64,000 nt of DNA. Source: Acinetobacter sp. A47. GTDB lineage: Bacteria; Pseudomonadota; Gammaproteobacteria; Pseudomonadales; Moraxellaceae. The notes under the pieces are model-generated. The model searched no databases. It was not told the DNA's origin and saw nothing but the letters and a program-made list of their open reading frames with translations. Made by a program: the position numbers and the translations under genes. Positions 55,795-63,833 of this stretch are shown in pieces (positions within the stretch are counted from its first letter, which is position 1; the number at the start of each line of letters is the position of its first letter). The DNA is taken from the NCBI RefSeq assembly GCF_000805455.1, contig NZ_JSUS01000049.1, positions 1 through 64,000 on the forward strand, given 5' to 3'.

Positions 55795-57012
55795 ATGGGT
55801 GCTTTAAATGGAATTCGGGTGCTTGACTTAAGTCGGGTACTGGCTGGGCCGTGGTGTGGACAGATACTGGCTGATCTGGGGGCAGAAGTGATCAAGGTAG
55901 AACGGCCAAAGCTGGGTGATGATACCCGGTCTTGGGGGCCGCCGTGGATGAAGGATAATTCAGGACAAGACACGCAAGAGGCGGCTTACTATCAGTCAAC
56001 CAACCGGAATAAGCTTTCGGTAGCGATTGATATTGCCACTCCTGAAGGACAGGAGCTGATTAAAGCTCTCATTCAAGACACAGATGTCGTGATTGAAAAC
56101 TATAAGGCGGGTTCGCTAAAAAAATATGGTCTGGATTATGCAGCTTTATCTGCAATCAATCCTGGTCTGGTCTACTGTTCAATTACTGGTTTTGGTCAAA
56201 CTGGCCCGCGAGCAGAAGAGCCCGGTTATGACTTCATTATTCAGGGTATGGGCGGGTTAATGTCTGTCACCGGTGAAAAGGATGATTTACCGGGCGGTGG
56301 TCCGCAAAAAGTCGGAGTGGCATTTTCAGATCTGGCGACCGGTCTTTATTCTACCATTGCCATTCAGGCTGCTTTACTCAACCGCCATGAGACCGGTCTG
56401 GGGCAGTATATTGATATGGCATTGCTTGATGTACAAATTGCCACTATGGCCAATCAGGGCATGAATTATCTTTCCTCAGGAAATATCCCCAAACGTTATG
56501 GTAATGCACACGCCAATATCGTGCCTTATCAGGTGTTTAAAGCTGCTGATCGGGAGTTTATTATTGCTTGCGGCAATGATACCCAGTTTATTCAGCTGTG
56601 TAGAAGTATCGGTTTACCTGATTTACCGAATGATCCCCGGTTTCGACGCAATGCCGACCGTATCAAACATCGAAATGAAATTATCGGAATTTTATCGCAG
56701 CATTTTTTAAGCAAGAGTGCCGATGAATGGGTGGCTGCCATTCATGCCGCCAAAGTTCCGGTGGGGGTGATCAATAATCTGGAACAGGCCTTTCAGGAAC
56801 CACAGGTGCAGGCAAGGGAAATGCTGGTTGAGATGCAGCATCCGCAACGCGAAAAGCTGACTGTGATTGGATCGCCGATTAAACTTTCAAGAACGCCAGT
56901 CGAGTATAAAAATGCACCGCCTTTATTGGGGCAACACACCGATACGGTTCTTGGCCGGATCTTTACCCGGGAAAAGCTCCATGAATTGAAGCAGAAAGGG
57001 ATTATTGGATAA
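55795..57012 (+). CDS. CaiB/BaiF-family (class III) CoA transferase, 405 aa
   Basis: It moves CoA from a donor such as succinyl-CoA to a carboxylic acid. The N-terminus GIRVLDLSRVLAGPWCGQILADLGAEVIKVERP is the family signature. The catalytic aspartate is expected at D179 in VAFSDLATGLYS, and NRNKLSVAIDI and the C-terminal SRTPVEYKNAPPLLGQHTD are typical. It is an activation enzyme for the acid degraded by the island. The divergent acyl-CoA dehydrogenase and the downstream IclR gene share the same palindromic operator. Confidence 0.9.
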   Translation: MGALNGIRVLDLSRVLAGPWCGQILADLGAEVIKVERPKLGDDTRSWGPPWMKDNSGQDTQEAAYYQSTNRNKLSVAIDIATPEGQELIKALIQDTDVVIENYKAGSLKKYGLDYAALSAINPGLVYCSITGFGQTGPRAEEPGYDFIIQGMGGLMSVTGEKDDLPGGGPQKVGVAFSDLATGLYSTIAIQAALLNRHETGLGQYIDMALLDVQIATMANQGMNYLSSGNIPKRYGNAHANIVPYQVFKAADREFIIACGNDTQFIQLCRSIGLPDLPNDPRFRRNADRIKHRNEIIGILSQHFLSKSADEWVAAIHAAKVPVGVINNLEQAFQEPQVQAREMLVEMQHPQREKLTVIGSPIKLSRTPVEYKNAPPLLGQHTDTVLGRIFTREKLHELKQKGIIG

Positions 57013-57020
57013 ACCATGCA

Positions 57021-57058
57021 CCCATGCCAAAAGATATATGTATTTTGGCATGGGCTTT
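57021..57058 (+). terminator. Terminator after the CoA transferase
   Basis: CCCATGCCAAAA / TTTTGGCATGGG 12-bp perfect stem followed by CTTT, eight bases after the stop codon. Confidence 0.85.
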
Positions 57059-57136
57059 GATTGACATCATTTTTGTTGTGCAAATAAATCAGCGATGTGC
57101 TTTAAACTGTTTATTATAGAAAAAATAGATTATAAT

Positions 57137-57151
57137 TTTCGCAGTGCGAAA
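57137..57151. promoter_or_regulatory. IclR-type operator copy 3 (perfect arms)
   Basis: TTTCGCAGTGCGAAA lies only five bases before the ATG of the first IclR gene, with no Shine-Dalgarno between. Binding there would block the gene's own start region, suggesting autorepression. Confidence 0.75.
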
Positions 57152-57156
57152 TAAAT

Positions 57157-58020
57157 ATGTGGATTGATAAAGCCATGAATGATGCCGTAGATGCCGAACA
57201 AGCAGAAAAATTATTAGCGCCTTTAAGGCATGAACTACTGCATCCGATTGAAGATATGCAGGATGAAAATGACCGTCAATTTATTACGGCTTTGGCCCGC
57301 GGTTTAGAGCTCTTACGTTGCTTTACCCCAAAGCATCAACATCTGGGCAATCAGGAACTGGCTCAGATGACAGGCTTACCCAAACCAACCATTACCCGTT
57401 TGACCCATACCTTATCGCGTCTGGGCTATATCAAGCAGGTGCCAAATTCGAGTAAATTCCAGCTCTCGGTTGGGGTGTTAGCTTTTGGTTATTCCATGCT
57501 CTCCAATGTCTCGATCCGTTCAATTGCACATCCTTATATGAAAAATCTGGCGGACTATGCCGGTGCGGCAGTTGCCATGGCTACACGTGACCGCCTGAAT
57601 ATGATCTATCTGGATGTGGTACAGGGCAAAGGCAATATGACCATGCGCCGTCAAGTCGGAACATATTTACCGATCCATTTAAGTTCGATGGGACGGGCCT
57701 GTCTGGCTGCGATGCCTGAAGATGAACGGGAATTTTTGCTGGATGCGATTCGTAGCAAGCATAAAGAGGACTGGATCAAGATTAACCGCGATCTGGATAA
57801 GGCCTTTAAGGATTATCAGGACTTTGGCTATTGTTTCTCGATTGGTGAATGGCATAAAGATGTCAACTCGGTTGCTGTACCTTTGATTCATGAACAGCAT
57901 GGCTTGCTGGTGTTTAACTGTGGCGGACCGAGCTTTATCATGAACCGTGAAAAACTTGAGGAAGATATTGCACCGCGTTTATTACATATGGTGAATAATA
58001 TCCGTACCGAGATCAGTTAA
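57157..58020 (+). CDS. IclR-family transcriptional regulator 1, 287 aa
   Basis: The N-terminal winged HTH is seen in FITALARGLELLRCF and LGNQELAQMTGLPKPTITRLTHTLSRLGYI (about 66-95), followed by the IclR effector-binding domain (ATRDRLNMIYLDVV, LPIHLSSMGRACLAAM, FSIGEWHKDVNSVAVPL, FNCGGPSF). An unusual N-terminal extension of about 45 residues precedes the HTH. It is strongly similar to the second IclR at 59288. Given operator copy 3 at its start and copies 1 and 2 at the CoA transferase and acyl-CoA dehydrogenase, it likely controls the island and itself. Confidence 0.9.
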   Translation: MWIDKAMNDAVDAEQAEKLLAPLRHELLHPIEDMQDENDRQFITALARGLELLRCFTPKHQHLGNQELAQMTGLPKPTITRLTHTLSRLGYIKQVPNSSKFQLSVGVLAFGYSMLSNVSIRSIAHPYMKNLADYAGAAVAMATRDRLNMIYLDVVQGKGNMTMRRQVGTYLPIHLSSMGRACLAAMPEDEREFLLDAIRSKHKEDWIKINRDLDKAFKDYQDFGYCFSIGEWHKDVNSVAVPLIHEQHGLLVFNCGGPSFIMNREKLEEDIAPRLLHMVNNIRTEIS

Positions 58021-58034
58021 GGCTTATGGCTTTA

Positions 58035-58066
58035 AAAAGCCAGCATCACTCAGCATGCTGGCTTTT
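58035..58066. terminator. Shared bidirectional terminator overlapping the MFS stop
   Basis: AAAAGCCAGCAT / ATGCTGGCTTTT 12-bp perfect stem with loop CACTCAGC. It serves the IclR gene on the plus strand, while the last seven codons of the convergent MFS gene (stop at 58046-58048) lie inside the stem-loop. Confidence 0.88.
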
Positions 58067-59221
58067 GGCATCTTTGATACAGAAAAATAAACATAAAACC
58101 GCAAAAACAAGTCCCAGAATACAAACGCCTGTCCAGCCAGAATGTTTCCAGGCATAGCTTCCAGCCGTAGTACCGAATGCTCCACCTGCAAAATACCCCG
58201 TCATATACAACGCATTAAAGCGTGAACGTAATTCCTGATTCAGCTTGAATACAATACTCTGGTTGGTGACATGGACTGCCGATAGTGCTGCGTAGAGCAG
58301 AAGTAAGCCAAGAACATAAAAGAGAAAATGATAGGGAAGCAGGAGAAAGAACAGCCAGCTTAAAATCAGGCCAAGGCCGCAATAAACCGAAATTTTATGG
58401 ATATAGCCCTGATCAATAAACTTGCCTGAAAAATTGGCTATAAAGGTTCCCAGAATCCCCACGAACCCAAATAAACCAATACTAAAATCACTAAAGAAAT
58501 ACGGTGCAGGTGCCAACAGCAATGACATGGTGGTAAAAATCAGGCTGACACAGGCAAAAGTGCAACCACCGATATAGGACCGTGTTCTGAGGCGTGGATT
58601 ATTCAGAAAAATGTATGGTAGGGAGCGTATGCTGGAAAGGTAGTTCTCGGATTTGGTTGGAGGGAACAATCCGATATTACGATACAGGATAATGGCAATG
58701 GCCAGTAACAGAAATCCGCTCAGCTGATAAATTACATGCCAGTCAAACAGGGTAGACATCAACCCGGAAAGGGTGCGTGCCAGTAAAACCCCCATCATCA
58801 GGCCACTGAGCAGGAAACCAACCACACGTCCACTCTGCTGGATCGGAACCAGACTGGCGGCAAGGGGTAATAACAGCTGTGCCGAGCTGGAGAACAGACC
58901 GGTAATGATGGTTCCCAAGATTAAAAGATAAATATTAGGGGAAAAACCACTGAGAATCAGCCCAAATGCTGCCAGTAACATGAAATTAAACAGCAGTTTG
59001 CGTTTTTCCAGAATGTCACCTAAAGGCATCAGGAACAGCAAACCGCAGGCATAGGTAATCTGCGCCAGCGTGGGCACCCATGCTGTAGTTGTTTCAGTTA
59101 AATTTAGACTTACACTAATTGAGTGAATAAGTGGCTGACTAAAATAATTACCGCCAGTACAGATGCCCGCAGCAATTGCCATTAAAATAATGGTGGGGGT
59201 ATAGAGTGCACTTTTCATCAT
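58046..59221 (-). CDS. MFS transporter (YnfM-like DHA1 group), 391 aa
   Basis: A twelve-helix MFS protein: ILMAIAAGICTGGNYFSQPLIHSISVSLNL at the start, LLFLMPLGDILEKRKLLFNFMLLAA (motif A variant) and an inner symmetry with GGAFGTTAGSYAWKHSGW near the end. The pattern resembles exporters of the YnfM/YdhC type rather than organic-acid importers. It sits between two IclR genes and may export a pathway intermediate or related toxic acid. That role is inference from position. Confidence 0.82.
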   Translation of the reverse strand: MMKSALYTPTIILMAIAAGICTGGNYFSQPLIHSISVSLNLTETTTAWVPTLAQITYACGLLFLMPLGDILEKRKLLFNFMLLAAFGLILSGFSPNIYLLILGTIITGLFSSSAQLLLPLAASLVPIQQSGRVVGFLLSGLMMGVLLARTLSGLMSTLFDWHVIYQLSGFLLLAIAIILYRNIGLFPPTKSENYLSSIRSLPYIFLNNPRLRTRSYIGGCTFACVSLIFTTMSLLLAPAPYFFSDFSIGLFGFVGILGTFIANFSGKFIDQGYIHKISVYCGLGLILSWLFFLLLPYHFLFYVLGLLLLYAALSAVHVTNQSIVFKLNQELRSRFNALYMTGYFAGGAFGTTAGSYAWKHSGWTGVCILGLVFAVLCLFFCIKDAKSQHAE

Positions 59222-59287
59222 GTCATGCTCACGATGAAATCGGTATTTAATTCTTATTCCCTATGTTGCTAAGGCTCAGTCGGGAGA

Positions 59288-60130
59288 TTAATGTGTTTCA
59301 CTCAATACATCTTGAATGTTATGCACCATATGAATTAAACGTGGTCCAATTTCACCTTCGAGTTTTTCCGGGTTTAAATGAAAACTTGGCGCACCGCAGT
59401 TAAACACATACAAACCATGCTTGGAGCTGACCAGAGGTACGGCGACCGAGTTCACTTCTTTATGCCATTCGCCTAGAGACAGGCAATAGCCATAATCCTG
59501 ATAATCACGGAATGCACGTTCCAGAGAACGCTTGATCGCAGACCAGTTTTCAGGATTTTTCTGTTTTAGTGCATCAAGTAAAAAATTACGCTCACGTTCA
59601 GGGGTTGCGGCTAAACACGCCCGTCCCATGGAACTACTGTGCAAGGGCAAGGTCGAACCAATTGGGCGGCGCATATTTAAGGCAGTTTCGGTCTGCACGA
59701 CATCGATATACACCATATTCAGGCGATCACGTGTAGCCATGGCGACCGGCGCCTGAACATACTGACTCATCTCTTCCATATATTGATGCGCAATATTACG
59801 GATAGAAATATTGGATAAGGCTGCATAACCGAGAGATAAAACGCCAATATCTAATGTGTATTTGGTCGAGTTCGGCAATTGTTTTAAATAGCCTAACGAC
59901 ACCAATGTATTGGTAATCCGGGCAATGGTCGGTTTAGGTAATCCGGTCATTTTTGCCAGTTCCTGGTTGCCCAGTACCTGGTTATTGGCAGAAAAACAGC
60001 GTAACAGTTCTAAACCACGTGCCAGAGAAGCAATAAATTGCGGGTTATTTTCGCGATGAATATGTGAAATCGGATCTAGGCGTATCTCATCAAAATTTAT
60101 AGGTTGTTCAGTTTCTGATTTCTGAGACAT
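59288..60130 (-). CDS. IclR-family transcriptional regulator 2, 280 aa
   Basis: A close paralogue of the regulator at 57157 with the same HTH (VLGNQELAKMTGLPKPTIARITNTLVSLGYL) and effector domain (ATRDRLNMVYIDVVQTE, LPLHSSSMGRACLAATPERERNFLLDAL, SLGEWHKEVNSVAVPL, FNCGAPSF). It too has an N-terminal extension (about 40 residues). Operator copy 4 is 41 bases upstream of its ATG. It is the first gene met when reading leftward from the thiolase operon end and probably shares or competes for the same operators as IclR 1. Confidence 0.9.
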   Translation of the reverse strand: MSQKSETEQPINFDEIRLDPISHIHRENNPQFIASLARGLELLRCFSANNQVLGNQELAKMTGLPKPTIARITNTLVSLGYLKQLPNSTKYTLDIGVLSLGYAALSNISIRNIAHQYMEEMSQYVQAPVAMATRDRLNMVYIDVVQTETALNMRRPIGSTLPLHSSSMGRACLAATPERERNFLLDALKQKNPENWSAIKRSLERAFRDYQDYGYCLSLGEWHKEVNSVAVPLVSSKHGLYVFNCGAPSFHLNPEKLEGEIGPRLIHMVHNIQDVLSETH

Positions 60131-60170
60131 TCGATCCTCAAATATAATAAAGCACTAGCTTGCCATTATA

Positions 60171-60185
60171 TTTCGCTCTGCAAAA
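60171..60185. promoter_or_regulatory. IclR-type operator copy 4
   Basis: TTTCGCTCTGCAAAA, the most degenerate copy, 41 bases upstream of the second IclR gene. The left arm equals the consensus and the right arm deviates at one base. Confidence 0.6.
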
Positions 60186-60186
60186 T

Positions 60187-60226
60187 AAATCCATTCATCC
60201 CTGTATTGTTGTGATGAATGGATTTT
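60187..60226 (-). terminator. Terminator of the thiolase operon
   Basis: AAATCCATTCATC / GATGAATGGATTT stem with a 13-base loop, 11 bases past the thiolase stop in the minus direction, followed by ATTTATTTT. Confidence 0.75.
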
Positions 60227-60237
60227 CAATGACATGA

Positions 60238-61443
60238 TTAAGAAGCGTTTTCAATGACCATCGCCAATCCTTGACCGACACCTATACAGAGGCTCACCAC
60301 GGCATATTTCTTGTTACGGCGTAGCAGTTCACGTGCAACTGTTAAGGCAAGACGGGCGCCAGAAGCCCCCAGTGGATGACCAACAGCAATCGCACCACCG
60401 TTCGGATTGACACGTGGATCATTAAAATCAACATTTAAACCTTTTAAACAAGATAAAACCTGTGAAGCAAAAGCTTCATTAATTTCAATAATGTCCATGT
60501 CATCTAAAGTCAGGCCAGCGCGCGCAACAGCTTTTTTAATGGCTTCAATCGGGCCTGCACCCATAATGCGTGGTTCAATACCAGCCGCCGCCGCAGATAA
60601 GATTTTTGCCATGGGTTTTAGGCCATATTTTTGACCCGCTGCTTCTGAACCAATCAAGAGTGCTGCTGCACCATCATTAATACCTGAAGCATTACCAGCT
60701 GTAACCACGCCACCTTCAAACAGCGGTTTTAACTTTGTGAGTGCTTCAACCGTTGAGCTTGGGCGAGGGTGTTCATCTTCTGAAACCAGTTTAGGCGGCA
60801 ATTTTTTGCCTTGGAAAACCTCAATTGGGGTAATTTCATCGGCGAAGAAACCTTCTTCTTTGGCTTTTTGATATTTGGCTTGTGATTGAGCGGCAAATAA
60901 GTCAGCTTGTTCACGGCTAATCCCAAACTCGGCTGCAACGTTATCGCCTGTTTCAGGCATTGAATGACCGCCGTACTGCGCAATAATTTTTTTATTTGGA
61001 AAGCGAGAGCCAATGGTGGTGTCATAAATTTTTGCATCACGGCTATAAGCACTTTCTGCTTTACCCATCACAAAGGGTGCACGTGACATACTTTCTACAC
61101 CACCTGCGATATACAAATCGCCTTCACCACAAGTAATGGCACGTGCCGAGTCAATCACAGTGCCTAAACCACTCGCACATAGGCGGTTTATTGTCTGGCC
61201 CGGTACGGTAACGGGTAAACCGGCAAGTAATAATGCATTTCGTGCCACATTACGGCTATCTTCACCCGCCTGGTTGGTGTCACCTAAAATCACATCTTCA
61301 ATATCCGCACCCGGAATACCAGTTTTTTCTAGTAGTTTTTGAATGACCGTTGCTGCTAAATCATCAGGGCGAATGGAGGCAAGTTCACCTGCATGACGGC
61401 CAAATGGACTGCGTAAACCATCATAAATATAAGCATTTAACAT
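60238..61443 (-). CDS. Thiolase, 3-oxoadipyl-CoA-thiolase-like, 401 aa
   Basis: It cleaves a 3-oxoacyl-CoA with CoA. The active-site cysteine is C89 in NRLCASGLG, the histidine lies in AIAVGHPLGASGARL and the second cysteine in LCIGVGQG. YIYDGLRSPFGRHAGELASIRPDDL at the start resembles PcaF/PaaJ-type 3-oxoadipyl-CoA thiolases, which release succinyl-CoA and acetyl-CoA. Start 61443 (MLNAYIYD) is preceded by AAGGAA. It lies 14 bases after the 3-hydroxyacyl-CoA dehydrogenase gene in one operon. Confidence 0.9.
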   Translation of the reverse strand: MLNAYIYDGLRSPFGRHAGELASIRPDDLAATVIQKLLEKTGIPGADIEDVILGDTNQAGEDSRNVARNALLLAGLPVTVPGQTINRLCASGLGTVIDSARAITCGEGDLYIAGGVESMSRAPFVMGKAESAYSRDAKIYDTTIGSRFPNKKIIAQYGGHSMPETGDNVAAEFGISREQADLFAAQSQAKYQKAKEEGFFADEITPIEVFQGKKLPPKLVSEDEHPRPSSTVEALTKLKPLFEGGVVTAGNASGINDGAAALLIGSEAAGQKYGLKPMAKILSAAAAGIEPRIMGAGPIEAIKKAVARAGLTLDDMDIIEINEAFASQVLSCLKGLNVDFNDPRVNPNGGAIAVGHPLGASGARLALTVARELLRRNKKYAVVSLCIGVGQGLAMVIENAS

Positions 61444-61457
61444 TGAGAAATTCCTTT

Positions 61458-62981
61458 TCAAAATCCAGAATTAAAAGTAAGTGGTAAATTTAAAGCGACG
61501 CGACGTTGTAACCATGGGCTAGGGCGGTAACGTGGGTCATGCGTAAGTGCTGTTATACGGTTCAGAATGAGTAAGATTTTTTGGCTGCCGACATGATCGC
61601 CCCATTCAATTGGGCCAAATGGATAGCCCAGACCTAAGCGGACAGCAGCATTGATATCATCGACCGTTGCAATATTTTGTTGAGCAATATCGCAGCCTAA
61701 ATTAATCACCATGGCTAAAACACGTTGTGCAACAAAGCCGATACTTTCTGCAATCATGCTGACCATCCCGCCATCCAGATTGAAAATCGAGTGGGCGGCC
61801 TGACGATATTCGGTTTTTGTGATCAGTGAGGGCATTAAGGTGCGGTGTTTATCAATACCATACAGCATGTCTATCGCAACAGCTTGTTCAGGGTTAACCC
61901 TTAAGCGTATAGCTGCTTGAGTTGTATCTTCACCGTAACAAGCGAGCAAACATAAGCTATCTGTTTGAGGTTCGGGGTTAGTGTCTATGTCGATATTTTG
62001 CTGAGTTAAATAATCTTCGAGCTGTTTTTTATCTTCAGGAAAATCGGCTGCAATCCAAACTTTAGGGTATTGTGCTAAACGCTCTACAAACTGGGCAGGT
62101 TGTTCACCTGTTTTTTCACCCGTTGCATAATTATAAAAACCTTGCTTGACCTTACGTCCAAGCTGTTTTGCTTCCAGCATTTGTTTGGTCAGTGGATTGG
62201 GTTTGTAGCGGGCTTCTTCATAATATTGATGATAAATCGACTCCATGACCGGATGGGAAACATCCAGTCCTGTGAGGTCCATCAGCTCGAATGGTCCCAT
62301 TCTAAAACCGACACCATCGCGTAAAATACGGTCAATTTCACTGATATCACAAACATTTTCATTTAAAATTTTGAGTGCTTCCGTGCCATAAGCGCGACCC
62401 GCATGGTTAATAATAAATCCAGGCGTATCCTTGGCCACGACAGGATGATGTCCAAATGCGCGAGACAGTTCAATTAATGCTTGAATAATCGCCGGATCGG
62501 TTTTCAAGCCTTGAATGACTTCAACCACTTTCATGAGCGGAACGGGATTAAAGAAATGAAAACCGGCCACACGTTCAGGTTTATTACAGTTCGCGGCAAT
62601 TGCAGTAATCGAAAGAGAGGAGGTGTTGGATGCTAAAATGGTGTGTTCAGAAACCACTGCTTCAAGCTGCTGCATCAAACTTTGTTTGATATCCAGACGT
62701 TCAATAATCGCTTCTACAATCAGGTCACAGCCTTTTAAATCTTCCAGTTGATGTGCAACAACTAAGTTCTTGTTTGTTGCCGCCGCCTGTTCAGTTGTGA
62801 TTTTATTCTTATCGACCAGCTTCTGGAAGGTTGCGGCCAGTTTATCTTTTGCCTGTTCAGCTGCACCTGCTTTGGTGTCGTATAGATAAGTGATATGACC
62901 TGACTGTGCAGCAATTTGAGCAATACCACTGCCCATGACACCTACACCAATCACAGCCATGCTTTTAATATCATAAGTCAT
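61458..62981 (-). CDS. 3-hydroxyacyl-CoA dehydrogenase, PaaH-like, 507 aa
   Basis: An NAD-dependent oxidation of a 3-hydroxyacyl-CoA. GVGVMGSGIAQIAAQSG near the N-terminus binds NAD, the catalytic histidine is in GFHFFNPVPLMKVVEV, and GFIINHAGRAYGTEAL follows. A second, C-terminal dehydrogenase-like dimerisation repeat (IAESIGFVAQRVLAMVINLGCDIA...LGLGYPFGPIEWGD) gives the full-length 507 residues seen in PaaH of phenylacetate degradation and in dicarboxylate beta-oxidation. Start 62981 is chosen over 62990 by ribosome-site spacing. Confidence 0.92.
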   Translation of the reverse strand: MTYDIKSMAVIGVGVMGSGIAQIAAQSGHITYLYDTKAGAAEQAKDKLAATFQKLVDKNKITTEQAAATNKNLVVAHQLEDLKGCDLIVEAIIERLDIKQSLMQQLEAVVSEHTILASNTSSLSITAIAANCNKPERVAGFHFFNPVPLMKVVEVIQGLKTDPAIIQALIELSRAFGHHPVVAKDTPGFIINHAGRAYGTEALKILNENVCDISEIDRILRDGVGFRMGPFELMDLTGLDVSHPVMESIYHQYYEEARYKPNPLTKQMLEAKQLGRKVKQGFYNYATGEKTGEQPAQFVERLAQYPKVWIAADFPEDKKQLEDYLTQQNIDIDTNPEPQTDSLCLLACYGEDTTQAAIRLRVNPEQAVAIDMLYGIDKHRTLMPSLITKTEYRQAAHSIFNLDGGMVSMIAESIGFVAQRVLAMVINLGCDIAQQNIATVDDINAAVRLGLGYPFGPIEWGDHVGSQKILLILNRITALTHDPRYRPSPWLQRRVALNLPLTFNSGF

Positions 62982-63042
62982 GTCGATCATCCTGATGATT
63001 AATCTATATTTGAAATTAAACGGAAAAATAGGGTTGGGTGAT

Positions 63043-63804
63043 TTAGCCTAAGCATTGTTTATCACCATCAATGGGTAAGATTTGCCCTGAAATTGAGCGA
63101 CCACTCTCTGACGCTAAAAATAGGCATAAATCTGCAATATGTTCTGGATTGACAAAATATTTGAGCGACTGGTTTTTCAGTGCATTTTGAGTCACTTCTT
63201 CAAGTGAGGTATGTGCTACATCGGCACGGGCCTGTAATACACGTTGAACCCGATCACCATCGACTGCACCCGGAAGAATGACGTTAACCCGAATATTATC
63301 TGCACCGAGTTCCATAGACAGGGTTTTGGTAAAACCGATCAGCCCCCATTTGGAGGTAGAATAAGCCAGTCGGTATGGATAGCCTAAGCGTCCGGCAATA
63401 GACGACATATTGATAATCACGCCTGCCTGTGCTTGCTTTAAATAGGGAATGGCTAACTGGGTAATTAAAAAAGTGCTATTCAGGTTTAAATTAATCACCG
63501 TGTTCCAATCTTCAAAACTTAACTTGTCTGCGGCCACGGTCGGGCCTGAGATGCCTGTGTTATTGACTAAAATATCGATACCGCCAATTGTCTGAATGGC
63601 TTGACTAAACATCAGTTTAATTTGTTCATGATCAGCCAAATCACAGGTATATATGTGCAGCTTTGGATAAGCTTGTTGAAATTGTTCCAGGCTTTTAGCA
63701 TTAATATCGCAAACAAAAACTTCGTCCTGATTGTTTAAAAATGCTTCGGCAATGCATCGTCCAATCCCTGAACCAGCTGCACTAATCAATACTTTTCTGG
63801 CCAT
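63043..63804 (-). CDS. Short-chain dehydrogenase/reductase (SDR), 253 aa
   Basis: A Rossmann-fold oxidoreductase: glycine motif SAAGSGIG near residue 10 (first residue is Ser where TG is usual), DINAKSLEQF for the coenzyme specificity loop, NNTG mid-motif, the catalytic serine in INMSSIAGRLG and Y-x3-K in RLAYSTSKWG. Start 63804 (MARKVL) has AAAGGA six bases upstream. It lies between the enoyl-CoA hydratase and the 3-hydroxyacyl-CoA dehydrogenase and may oxidise a hydroxy-substituted intermediate or be an alternative 3-hydroxyacyl-CoA dehydrogenase. Confidence 0.88.
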   Translation of the reverse strand: MARKVLISAAGSGIGRCIAEAFLNNQDEVFVCDINAKSLEQFQQAYPKLHIYTCDLADHEQIKLMFSQAIQTIGGIDILVNNTGISGPTVAADKLSFEDWNTVINLNLNSTFLITQLAIPYLKQAQAGVIINMSSIAGRLGYPYRLAYSTSKWGLIGFTKTLSMELGADNIRVNVILPGAVDGDRVQRVLQARADVAHTSLEEVTQNALKNQSLKYFVNPEHIADLCLFLASESGRSISGQILPIDGDKQCLG

Positions 63805-63833
63805 TTTCATTCCTTTGTTATTATGGTTCTAAA

